Source of the DNA: Cinclus cinclus
Lineage: Eukaryota; Chordata; Aves; Passeriformes; Cinclidae
DNA length: 64,000 nucleotides
Assembly: GCF_963662255.1 (NCBI RefSeq)
Contig: NC_085046.1
Span: 49,243,797-49,307,796, forward strand
Direction: 5' to 3'
Under the pieces are notes generated by a model. That model was given only the letters and a program-made list of their open reading frames with translations, ran no database searches and was not told the DNA's origin. Made by a program: the position numbers and the translations under genes. Within the stretch, counting starts at the first letter, position 1; every line of letters begins with the position of its first letter. Below, piece by piece: positions 47,162 to 59,342 of this stretch.

Positions 47162-49032
47162 ATTATTCCAAATCTAAGGTAAAACAGTATTAACATCAAT
47201 TGATCAAGGCAGAATAAAAATTTAAAATAATCTTATCCATCAGTTATCCTGTTCATAATCCTCTTTGTCTTCCCATTAACTTTTGCCAGTGTTACTGTAT
47301 TAAAAAAAGAGATTTTTTTAATGCTAATTAAAAAGCTATGCTTTAAGCTTCAGAAGTTAAAATATAAATTCTGTTGCTTTTTTCAGCTGCAGATAACACT
47401 GCCTTTTTATTGCTGTTTTGTTTGAGTGTCATGTCCTTCGCTAGAAGCAAGAAGTGATGTGAAACAAGGCTGAACTAGTCTGAACTGCAGTGAGACTCAC
47501 TGTGTTGGTGGTTCATCATCATATTTATAGCTTGTTTGGGATATTCTGGAGATTGAGAAATATGCCTATAAAAAGAAAGCTGGATTGATCCAGTTCTGTC
47601 ACAGTGATATTGTTCATTGGTTGTATGTTTGTTGCATAAATAAGAATTTAGTGTGCACAGCAGAGGTCTGGTACAACCAGTACCTCTTAATGTGGAAGAC
47701 AGCCCTGCCAGGGCAGCACTGCCGACCTAGTGATAGTGTGGCAGCCTGCTGGTGAGCAGCAGAGTTCATGGTCACTTGATGGATGTGAACCATCCTTGTC
47801 ACCTTTCGTTCTTCAAGCAGGATGCTTCAGAATGGAGTTCTCTACCCAAGCATGCTCAGTATGTATTTATCTTTATCACTAGAATGTTTCCTCTCAACCT
47901 AATTGCTGGAACAAATAGTCTTGTATTGTAACTCACATGGGATTTTATTACAGCAGTGCAGAAAACAATTTATTCCTTACCTTCTGAAAAGCACCAAGAT
48001 TTTCTGCATTGAATTTAAATGGGGGGAGGGGGGAATAGTCCCAAATGCTATGAATCTTGCCACCTTTTAATTTAAAGAAATATATATATTTTGGATGAGT
48101 AGGAAAAGCTGCACCAAATTATTTGCATGGTTTTCTTGAATAGCATCCTCAAGACCCATCTGGATTAAGGTGTAGAAATGTTTCAAGGGTTTGTTTTTCC
48201 ATTTTTGAAAAAGAGTTAGTATATTGTGAATAATGGTTCTTTGTATTTATGAAGTTGATAATGGAAAGAGAACGAAGATAAGTAAATGTGTCCCTAAATG
48301 TTGTCTTTTTCCTTTTTTTTTTTTAAATATAAGCAGCAGGCTAATTGAGCGAGAAATGGGATGAAACAGTGCCCTTCACAGAAATAGTGGAACTTTTTTT
48401 CCTGACTTTTTATTCCCTTTGACTGTGGTGTTGTCTAGTTGCAGGAAATGTATCCTGATAAGAGAGAAAATAGTGGTGCCAAGGATGATGATCTATACTA
48501 GGCTAAAATTCTCTCTACCTCTTCAGGGTGATTAATTTTTGACTGAGCTGCTGCATATAGCACCCAGTAGAAGAACTATCTACAGAATTTTTTTTTTTTT
48601 CCAAATTATCACTTAATGTGTATTCAAAGCTCTATTCTTCAACGTTGCAGCCAAATATTGTAAGAAACTACTTACACACTTTATTTGCTAGGAACCCTGA
48701 AAAACAAAACTAAATAAAAAATAAAGTCAGATGCTTGTAGTTAAAAGGAAAGGTTGTTTTTACTTTAGTTTGAAGTGAATGCGATAGAAAGAGCTAAGAT
48801 GTGATTATTAAAGAAGTGATGCCATTGCAGAGATTTATTTGGAGGAAAAGTTGTAGAAATATATGTAAAGACTTCAACCCAAGACTGTCATAATTCCCTT
48901 TTTAGCAGCTACATGAAGAAAACAGTATCTCCTCCTTCTTTCCTTTGTTACATGTAACATCCTTGTTGTTTTCTACTGTTTAATTACATTGTGTATTTAT
49001 AGTTCTATGCTTATCATTGTGCATATACTGGC

Positions 49033-49038
49033 AATAAA
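49033..49038 (+). terminator. CLASP2: Distal poly(A) signal AATAAA
   Basis: Canonical hexamer 2.08 kb after the stop, followed within about 45 nt by T-rich sequence (ctggtttttctgttttattt). TGTATATA at 49040-49047 matches the Pumilio core, if it is retained upstream of the cleavage site. Best candidate for the main transcript end. Confidence 0.55.
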
Positions 49039-49055
49039 ATGTATATAACATTACT

Positions 49056-52000
49056 TAAAAGATTAGCAATGTATACATTCTGGTTTTTCTGTTTTATTTC
49101 ATCACATGCTCTAAGAAAAATTATAAATGTGATTAATACAGCATTGGTTAAAAGAATTATCTTAATCTTCATGTTTTGTTCAATGATGTTTCTTTATATA
49201 GTCTTGTTACTAAATCTGACTTGGCATTTGAGAACATGCTGTGAATATAGGTATATTAGACAATTTTCTAAAAAATTAAATATAATCTTTATGAACACAT
49301 CCTTCATCTTCAAAGAAAGAGCTTTCCTTCATCTAAGCAGATTTTTTATTTCATTTATTTGTACATTATACATAATTTACATTTTATTTTTTTAATACTT
49401 AAAAATATTTTTCATTCTGCAGTCTTGTAGGTTTTACATTTTAATGATGCAAAAGGTCACTTCAGAAAATTGCACAGATTCTAAGCTTAATACCCTTGCA
49501 TGTTATTCCTGCATTTTGTATAGGCAATATCTATTTTCAGAAAATCATTGCAAGATGACTGTTACTTGTCATCTTTTTGAAGATGCTATTTCATAATGAA
49601 AATATACGTTGTTTAAACATACAGTATATATTCTGGATGAAAGCTAGTTTTTTTACATGTAAACAAAATATATGGTTTTTATCCCCTATATGACTGAAAA
49701 ATTTTGCTCCAGGTAGGGGGGAGGAAGATACTTACCTGAAGTTTGTACATCAGTTTTACTTTTAAGCTGTCTTTAAATGTTTTAAGCTAAGATATCCCAT
49801 GTATTAAAAATCTCAATGCAATATATTTAAATGAATATTTTGCTTATAATATTACTAGGTGTTTTTCAAGCAGAGAAGGGGTTGCTGTCTTTATAAACAG
49901 TTAGAATCTATTTATATTACGTAGATAGAATCTATATTACATGAAGCCATGTAATGTAATAATGAAATGCATGACTGTAAGAATTTCAAAAGAAAATTAT
50001 TTCCACAGCAGCCAGTTTATCAAATTTCACTGCATTGCTTTTTGCCTTCATTTCCTATATTATAAGTAGATATTAGCTCAGTTAAATTCAAGCAAATTCA
50101 AGTCATGCCTTACGTTCCTGCTGGAGGTGATACGGGAAAAAATAGGACAGTTGTAAGTTGCTGTTCTTTCAGAAAGGGTTTCTATATGTTCCTTCCAATA
50201 TTCTATGAAGATGGGTCATTGCAGTCATTTGAATACTGAAATATAATTTTTAAAGTTTGGGTTTGGGCTATATAGAAAAGGAAGGAGAAGAAAAGCTGCA
50301 TGCAGAATCAGGATGGAAAATGGACATCATGGTTGTCTCAGACTTGGATGTTATGTGCATTAAATAATTTTGACTAACATATCATGTTCAGATGAAGTCT
50401 TAGCAAGGAATTTTGGATAATAAATGTAAATTGAAAGGAGAGATGTTTATGTAAATTCTCCTGAGTTGACTTGCTTGCTTTTTTGGTGGTTTTTGTTTTG
50501 TTTTGTTTTTGGGGTTTTGGGGGATTTTTGGGGGTTTTTTGTTGTTTTTTGGTTTGGTTTGGTTTTTTTTGTTTGTTTTTTGAGATAAAGGTTGGAATAG
50601 ATTGAGTTGTGTTTATTATTTGTGGTGTGAGTCACAGAGCAAAAAGAGCAAACATCTGGATCTTGAAATACTTACATATTCTTAATGGTTTATATGTGTG
50701 TTTAAGTCACGAACATACCCATGAAAAAAATTCTATTGAGAATACAGGCCAAAACTGCTCACAGTTTGAATTTTCAGCAAAGGAATTCAAATGCTCAGTG
50801 TAATACTGTCCCTTTGAAAACAATCATAAAAGAGAAAATTATTTTAAGAAATAAATTTCTTGAATTACACTACAATTACTCCCTATGGGAGGCAAGTGAG
50901 AATGGTTCCACTGGCTGTGGTAACTTGCACTGTGTTAGGCTGGAACTTAGCAAACACAGAGAACACAATAAACATAAATGTGATGGGGGTGCATAAGCAG
51001 TTCGGAACTGGAGGACTGTCTGGGGAAAAAAAATCTGTTGATTTCTCCCAGTTAAAACAGTAACCTGGTGAGTTTTGCAATTGCAGTCTACTTCCAGGTA
51101 ATATAAAAGTCAATATTCATATTGAACTCACTTAAGAAAACATCTTAAAATTCTTCCCCACGTGAGTTTTCCAACTCATTAAAAGCACATACATTGAAGA
51201 TTTGCTTCATAATTTATATGTTTTCTTTTTTGTTAAAACACAGAAGATTTTCAGAAATGTAGGAAGTTTGAAGAACTAAATGTGGTTGTCTGGCAAAAAA
51301 ATCAAACTTCACTTACTCTTTTCTGTATTTTGTTCATGTTTCTATGTTTTAGTGTACTTTAAAAGCTCAGAGTTTCCAAGCTGTGCAGCTTGGATTATCC
51401 CAGTTTCTACATTTGCTGATGGGATTTTAGGATAGTAAGTGTATCTACCAAGAAGTTTGCAGGCAGTTTTGAATACTGTATGATTTCTGTTGAATATAAA
51501 AATTCTGTAACTTTTGCTGTATTTTAGATAGATATAAGTCATGATAGTGGAAATACTTTGAGGGAGGAAGACTGGAAAAAAAAATACGGGTGGAGAAACA
51601 TTGAAAATATTTCTTCAGTGGAAAAAGGAACATATGTGCATTTAAATGTTTGATGCCCATTTATATTGGAACCAGGTAGGAGGTAGAAAAGTAACTGAAC
51701 TTGATCTTGGGCATTACAGTTTTACAAGGTTTCTTTTTCAGTATCTTTTCTTTTCTAGATCATGTTATTGTCCACCAGTGCTAATCTTTGGACCTCTGTG
51801 AAGTCATTACAACCAGTACTGGAGATGGTTCTGCTAACCTTATGTCAGGATAAATTCAAAAGCAGTGTCTCTCTGCCCTAGAAACACCTGTAGCAGTTAA
51901 AAAGAAGTATGTATATTTAAGTTATGCAGTAGACAGATGTTCTTAAAAGTCAGCTGGACTGCTTTAGGTATTCCCTTACCATCTATTTATCTCTGCCTGT

Positions 52001-55000
52001 GGCAGAGCCAACAGAGTACCTTTGTGGGAGCTTCCCTAATCTGTTCTCCAATCTGATTTGTTTGGAATAATCTCAGACTGGTCCTCCAGCAACACCAAGG
52101 GCTCACAGACCTGTGCCAGAGAATGAACATCTGTCCTGAGCTGAGAGGGTCTGCCTGTATTGGGGGGGGGAGTGGTGGTGGAGGAAATACAGGAAAACCC
52201 ACCCGTTTCTTAGTACAGTGTGTTTAGTCTGAGCATGTATAGCTCATGTCAAAATACCAGGGAAGATGAGGAAACTGTTGATTTCAGCTTGGATAAACAG
52301 CTCAAGTGCAAGCCTGTAGGGGAACGGCTGTGTATTCCATTTGAAATTGTAGACCAGCATGTTTTTAAATGCTTAATTAATTAATATGCTAATCTGAAAT
52401 AATACATTTGAAATGTACCTAGCGGTGGGCAACTACAAAACACCTCTAATCTGAAAAATTAGTTATTTCTGGCCTGTTACTTTGTGTCCTTTCAGCACAA
52501 CTTAAACTGATGCAGATAAAACATTTTTACACTACAGTAAATGTCTTTTACAGATGGTTGTATCTTACCTGAAGAATTTCTGAGATGTTTAATGTGGTTT
52601 TTGACCTTAGAGATCACAGCTACAGCCACACTGGCCAACTAATCAATTGACTTTTCCAAGACAAAATTACCTGCTTTCCCTAAGGAATTTTCACACATCA
52701 CCATTTATATAGCCTGTACCTGCCCTAGAGAAGAAATCTAAATTGGATATTACCTGATTGTTCAGAAAGTGCCAGCTTAAACTTCTTGAAATTTTACTTG
52801 AAGAGCTAGCACTGTCAGAGGCTGCCTCTTCTCAGAAATCTATTAATTACCTACTGCTAGAGCCATGTAAGATTTTTGCACTGTTAGGAGGTGGAAAATG
52901 CAGGGTTGCTGGAAAATAAGAGGAGAAAGACATGGTGTGGATACGTAATTTAACCCCTTGTATTTTGCAGCTAATGTTCTTAAAAACCTTAAAGCCCCTG
53001 TGTGATTTTTAATGTTTTTATGAAGGGAATTTTCTTGGAATATACAATGTCTTGCTTTCTCCTTTGGGAGTTGAGAGAAAAATACTGATGTTGGAGGACT
53101 TCAATTACAAAACCAAGCCAGCCCAATGCTAGAAAATGTTAGACCTGGCAGGCTACCAAAACTGCCTCAGAGCCTTAGGTAAAAAGGAGTCAGTCCATTA
53201 GGACTGAGAAATAATCAAGCTCTGTTTTCTATGTCAAGCAGCCTATATTGCCATAGCAGTGTGGGAGTCCAAATACTGATTTTTAGGCCACCAAGCACAG
53301 AATAGCAGAATAACAACTACTTGAATTTGTCCACCTTTACAGATTTATCAGTCATCTAAAATTAAAATAGACTCCACCCTTTGCCACCATCATACAAACC
53401 TGCTAACTTAAGTTTAGATTCAGGTATGATGTAATGGATTAAATCAACATACTCTGGTCAGTGATGCTGCCTAAATCTCAGTGTCTACAAATGATCTCCA
53501 TGTCATAGGTTTGTTTGTAAGCCATGGTCTTCCTAAAAGGCAGCAAATGAAGCAGAAGAAAGAAAAGGTAATACTTGCCATGTTCCAACTTGTAAGATGT
53601 GAAGTCAGTAACACATTTATTCCTCAGTTCTTCATACCTCAACACCTTACTGCATCCTGAGATTGAGAGGTAGGTAGTGTGAGGAATATGACTATGGTGG
53701 AATAAACTACAGACCAGAAACATCTTGCAATGGAGACTTCCTTAAAAGGGGACAAGACCCCATGAAGAAGGGAGTATATTCTGCTGCATTCTTCAAAAGC
53801 AGCCAAATCTAGTTTTTTGTAACCTGACACTTGAGCATTGGAAGCAATCCATATTTCTCCTTTACTTCTCCGAGTGCCTCACTCATATCAAGCAGACACT
53901 GAAGCAAATCCAAGCATAGGGTCTGCTACATAACTAATGTGTTTGGTCAAAATGATCAGGAGAAGATGTTGAAGCATTTAGCAGTGTTATGCATCAGGCT
54001 GAGTTCGGGTCAGATATCCTGTGATGTGTTGCCTTGTCTCTATGCTGGCAGTGTCCTAATTCTTCACTGAAATTTGGGAGGTCTACTAAAAATGTGCATT
54101 GTGGGTTTTCCCATTTCTCTTTCTTTTTGTTGGGGGGCCTGCTTCTCAAGAGTTCTGTATCACTGAAGAAGGGCTGGTAAATGCAGCAGTTCTTACAGTG
54201 CTTTAGCATTCAACAGGCCCAAATTACAGCACCTAAAATCATCCAAGAATACAGATTAAAGGTGGCAGGTGGACATGACCTGCTGCATTCCACAGACACA
54301 GTGCATTGCTGTTCTCAGGCTATCAGCACTTCGCCTGTACTTCTGCCACCTTCAGGTGACCAGACACAGCAAAAGGACTGGGCTGGATCAGCCCTTAATG
54401 TGTCAAGGAGGTGTGTGGAAAACTCAGGTCAGTGCAACAGTGGATCATATGCAGAAGTTATTCCTGCTTGTGGCTGTTACCCAGCATTGTTTAAGTTCAC
54501 TGTAGTAGGAGTAAATACACTCCCACATGGCAATTTTTGTCCTTAACTGGGCAGAAAGCTATTTTAAACATTCTACTAACAATGTTTGAGATTCTACTAA
54601 CAAGGTGTATAGGAGAGACAGAGGGTGTGTATTCAAAAACAGAGGGGCTAGAAATGTGTGTCAACACCTTTCATAGATATGTATGATGGATTCATAGCTC
54701 ATCCAAACCAGGAGTATCATCTAGACTTGGATAATTAACTCAATACTATCCAAAGTCCCCCTGCATTAGGCAGCAACTGCTGTATAACCAAGAAGAATCC
54801 AAGGACCAAATAGGATGCATCAAAATAACAATACTTCTCTAAACTCTGTTTTGGGCATGAGGTATGTAGGGATTGCTTCTGCATAAATACAAAACTTTCT
54901 TCTGACTTTAAACTGAAAACCAGTATTTTAAACACAACAAAAATCATCACTGCAAAAAATCATCACAGCAAAAATTTTCATTAAACAAAATTTTCAGAAT

Positions 55001-57510
55001 AGATACTGGATTCACAGTGTCTTATATTGTACCTGGTTATGTTTTTCATGTGTTGTCCATAGAACAGTTTTTACTTGTTGAAAGCAAAGAGCAAAGATGA
55101 CATTTGGTCATAATGCCAGTATTTAAGGTCATTTGTTGTAGTTCTCAGAAGAGCAATCAGAAGAATTATATGAGGAGTCGGATCAGTATAAAAAATGATT
55201 AGCAACTTTAGTGATGCCTTAGGAGACTTCATCATTTTGAATGCAGCTCATGGGAAAAAAAACCAATAAGATTATCAGGTACCATATACAAAAATACTTC
55301 AGTGCATATCCACCCATTGGCAAAACATGAGCCTCCCCACCTTAAATTTCAGGTTGGACTTTGCATGCCATACACAAGCCTTAGAGCAAGTGATGTTTTA
55401 AATAAATAATGTCTTGTTGTTTGTGTATACAGTGCTCCTTTGCTGAGATCTGTGTACTTACTGGGCAGATCATAAAGCAAGGGGAAAAAAAAATAGCCCC
55501 CTAACAATAAACAGTACAAGGTAAAAAACTCACCTTATTTGTCCCCAAACTTGAAGGACCATGTAACCACATACCTTTATGTCTAGAGGTTAGTCAAGGG
55601 CAGCAGGTGTGGATGTGGGGAATATACAGTGTTTCTCAAGGCAAAATACCAAATTTAGAAGTAACTTTGAAAGTTTGTCCTGATTTAAATAACTGAGTTA
55701 CAGTTTACTTGAAGCTGTACCCATATAATGTTCGCAACAAAGATCAGTCAAAACATAAGACTGAATAGGACAAAGAAAAAAAGTGAATTATCTTGAATAA
55801 TAATTAGTTTGAATAACAACTTTTTTCTACATGCTCTGTCTACTGTACTCTATACAAGGAACTTAAAGCATCTATGACTGATAATCATCTTGTCAACCTT
55901 TCGATGGGAAAAAAAGGCAAAATTTCCTATTTCACAGTGCTTTTGCATAGAAGTCCACAAGATCTAATTGTGCTTTGCTTCTATTGTACCATCCGGGACG
56001 GTGGTCGCTGTGGGGTTGGATGGTTTGTAGCAGCAACTTCTGTGGTTACATTCCATCAAGGATGAAATAGTTTGCATACCATGAGGGACACCTGTCACAC
56101 AGGCCTTGGGAGTTCTACCTTTTGTAAGAAGCAGGTACTTAAATCAGAAAAGCTGTCATTAAACACCCCATCTCCTCAAGGCAATAGTTTTTTTGGTATT
56201 ATCAATGACTCACTTGTCCACATAAGGGAAGTATTTGAAAAATCAAATGAAGGTAAGGCACTGAATGGGCATATTTGTTGTGATGCTCCTATTTTATTAC
56301 AGCCTTCTATTGTCAGGAGAGTCAAAGCTCTTGTAACAGTGGGGCAAGCTAATGACAGAGAACTGAAATCAGACAGCTAAAGGTCTTGCTCACTATCTGC
56401 ATTCAGAATACATGGGCTAAACCTGTGTAGAAGCTGAATCTGCAACTGCTTGCCTGGGCTCCCCTGGAGTGGTTATTTTCAGCAAATTGTCTGTCTTGGT
56501 ATTAATGACAAATCTGCAACCCTGATATGCGGTGTTTGTGTTATTTAAAAATAACAAAATTAATTCTAAAAGGGCTAGGAACCAACTCTGTGCTAAAGAT
56601 AAAAAACAGCTGTCTGAAATGCTTTTGCTCCCAAGTTCTCTCTTGGACTTTACAAAAAAGACTAGTCAAAACTGCATTGTTCCTTCTCATTTGCATTCTG
56701 ACAAATAAGCATCTCTCAAAAGCAATGAGTTGGTTTGAGGAGGGAAAAAAGTATCAGACAATTTAAAGCCACATGAGCTCTGTCGTATATGCATAGAGAG
56801 GTGGGAGCCATTTTGTGGTAGAGCTCTTCAAGTGAAAGGGAATTTGTGGTATTACCCTTTCCATTTGACAGAAATACAAGTCACAGAACAAAACATGCCT
56901 TCCCTCTCTATGGGAAGCTCTTGTAAGCCCCAAGGGAAGGTTGTGAAAGTGTTTTATGGGATGTGTAGTTCACTTATTGAGAATAATCAGTGCAAATGGA
57001 AGTGGAGCTTACAAATGAATGTGCTGTATGCATTTAACTCCTTTGCCAAAATCTAGGGCTGACAACAGAGTAGCTTTTTTTACAACTTACCAGTTTATGG
57101 AACAAACTGGATACCAGAATATATATTCTTTTCCTCCAGTCACTGAAATTAAAATAATTATTAAAAAATTACAGTGATCACTGGGACACATGGAGCCCTT
57201 TACATATGTGAGGATGCTTGTTACAAATCTGTGGTAACAGAGACGTGGAAGAGGAGCAACTAACCTTTAAAAGACTCATCCAGCTCTCATCCTTGCTGGA
57301 CCAAAAGATCAGTTTGTGTACACAAGCACATCTGTGTCATAACAACCCTCCTCAAGATACCTACATGCCACTTGGAGGAGAATCAGAATCACAAAGGCAA
57401 CAGTCCCCATTCTTCTCTGCTTTCCTGAATAGCGTAACATGTGGGTGTTTGTTTCTCATCCCACATTTACTGTTCCTCTACTATTATTCTGTATTATATG
57501 TTGAGGAGAT
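49056..57510. other. Intergenic region, no gene recognised
   Basis: About 8.5 kb between CLASP2 and the first CR1 fragment. ORFs of up to about 120 codons on both strands have no recognisable similarity. A G/T-rich tract lies at 50478-50581 and a G-run at 52161-52170. No promoter, tRNA or conserved exon was recognised. Confidence 0.65.
50478..50581 (+). repeat. G/T-rich low-complexity tract
   Basis: About 100 bases almost only T and G, including GGGGTTTTGGGGGATTTTTG followed by more G-runs, then ggtttggtttgg. Has G-quadruplex potential on the + strand. The translated lysine/glutamine-rich ORF on the opposite strand is an artefact of this composition. Confidence 0.88.
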
Positions 57511-58047
57511 GATTCTGCCTCTTTACTCCACTCTGATGATATTCCACCTGAAGAGCTGCACCCAGCTCTGGGTTACCCAGCACAGGAAGGACATGGATGT
57601 GGTAGAGTGAGTACAGAGGAGGCCACCAAGATGATTAGAGGGATGGAGCACCTCTCCTGTGAGGAAAGACTGAGAGACTTGGGTTTATTCAGTCTGGAAA
57701 AGAGATGGTGTAAGGTTACCTTATTGCAGTCTTCCAGTACTTGAAGGGAGCCCACAAGAAAGACAGAGACATTTCAGTATATGGTGACAGGACAAGGGGG
57801 AATGGATTCAAACTGAGAGTAGTTTTAGATCAGATATTAGAAAGAATTTCTTTGCTATGAGAGTAGTGAGATACTGGAACAGGTTGCTCAGAGAAATTGT
57901 GGCTGTCCTGTTCCTGGAGGTGTTCAAGATCAGGTTATATGGGACTTTGAAGAACCTGGTCTAGTGAAAGGTGTCCCTGCTCATGGCAGAGGCTTTGGAA
58001 CTACAGGATCTCTGAGATTCCTTCCAACCCAAGCCATTCTATGAGTC
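57511..58047 (+). mobile_element. CR1 non-LTR retrotransposon, 3' fragment
   Basis: Matches the end of avian CR1 from memory: GATTCTGCCTCTTTACTCCA, CACCCAGCTCTGG, CAGCACAGGAAGGACATGGA, AAGATGATTAGAGGGATGGA, GCACCTCTCCTGTGAGGAAA, then CTGGAACAGGTTGCTCAGAG and a terminal TTCCTTCCAACCCAAGCCAT-TCTATGA. 5'-truncated as usual; only the end of the reverse-transcriptase region and the 3'UTR are present. Sense relative to CLASP2 and UBP1. Confidence 0.9.
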
Positions 58048-59321
58048 TGGTCTTTGGTTTTTGTTTTCATTTTTTGATGTTAAATAAATAGAATAATTTA
58101 AGGGAGAATTGTCTGAGATGCTATTAAAAATCCCCAACCAATTACATTCATTTTAATATCTTCTGGCTGCTACATATTATCATCACTCTAATATGAAATA
58201 ATTCATTTTTATTTCCCAGAATCTTGCTCCCTGATGTTCTGATTTTCATAGCTTGTGTGTTGCCATAATATTGTAACACCTTTTAAAAGTATCTGAGCTG
58301 GTATTTAAAAAAAAAAATAATGACAAGGCCACCAATGAACTATTTGTCAGTAGTTCTTATTTCAAGCAGAATGGGTGCCCTCTGCAGGTAACTATTTTCA
58401 GATGACGATTTTGGATGTGTGTCCCCTGTTATTTCTGAGTGTCAAGGTCTTTGCAGGATCAACCTGTACTACTTAGTGTGTCTTAAAATTGATGCTGCAA
58501 TCCTGGCTGAAATTTCCAGCAAACAAATGGCACTGAGGGCACCAAGCAGCTGGTTGGCATCTGAATATGATTTTTACCTGAAGTGTGGGTGCAAAAAGTG
58601 GTGTTGGGTTGGTGTTAGAGTAAATGTTTTTCCTGCAATTTGACAGTGTTTACATTGTTGGGTTGGGTTTTTTTAATCTCGGTTCATGGCAAGAAGGTAA
58701 CTATAAGGTTGTAGTCTGACTGAACAGGCAAAAAGGATGCAGTCTAAACACTGCTGAGAAGGCATCTTGCTCCCTTAAAGAGGTTTTTGTGTACTCCATC
58801 TTTCTTCTTTTTCTCTGCAGTCAGTTGTGCCTATTCAGGTTACACTGTTTAAAGTCCCTGAACTGTATGAAGAGGGAGCTGCATGCTTCTCTGAGGCCAA
58901 GGGCAGTGAAATAGTGCTTTCTCTGGCTCTGTAACACAGAGTTTGTTCAGTCACACTCTAGGACAGTGTGGGAGGAGAGGAGTAGAGAAACAGGGATGCT
59001 GGTGAGTTCTGAGCTGCACTTACATCACATTGGTAATAAAAAAGCCCTGCAGCTGGGCAGCAGCAGCACAGCAAGTCTGAGGAGCAAGAGCGCATAATGG
59101 GGAGCAGCCAAAGACATTGGCTATCTGCTTCTTCTGGAGAGAGGAACAACCTGCTGGCTGAACATAAAGGCCTGAGAGCAAGCCAACTGCAACTGTAATC
59201 TGAATTTGCATATTTGTTTTCTCTTTCCTGTCTCCCATCACAGCAGTGACCATCTCTTACCTGAGCACAATGCTTCACCTCATCCCAAAATGCTTTTCTG
59301 GCACAGTCAGCCTGAACATTA

Positions 59322-59342
59322 TCACCACCACCACCACCACCA
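59322..59342 (+). repeat. (CAC)n microsatellite
   Basis: About seven uninterrupted CAC/ACC triplets in intergenic DNA. Confidence 0.9.

Larger units (their letters stand above)
46954..49055 (+). other. CLASP2: CLASP2 3' untranslated region (extent inferred)
   Basis: After the stop codon there is no further splice structure. AATAAA occurs at 47156-47161, 47213-47218, 48713-48718 and 49033-49038. The last is followed by T-rich sequence and no further convincing signal nearby, so a 3'UTR of about 2.1 kb is likely, with a short form ending after 47161. Low-complexity parts include a G/T-rich patch at 47095-47120 and GGGGGGAGGGGGG at 48021-48033. No transcript data to confirm ends. Confidence 0.65.

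Noticed and set aside
57218..57610. 130-codon ORF overlapping the CR1 fragment
   Set aside because: Its 3' part is CR1 sequence and its 5' part is unrecognised; no evidence of a gene.
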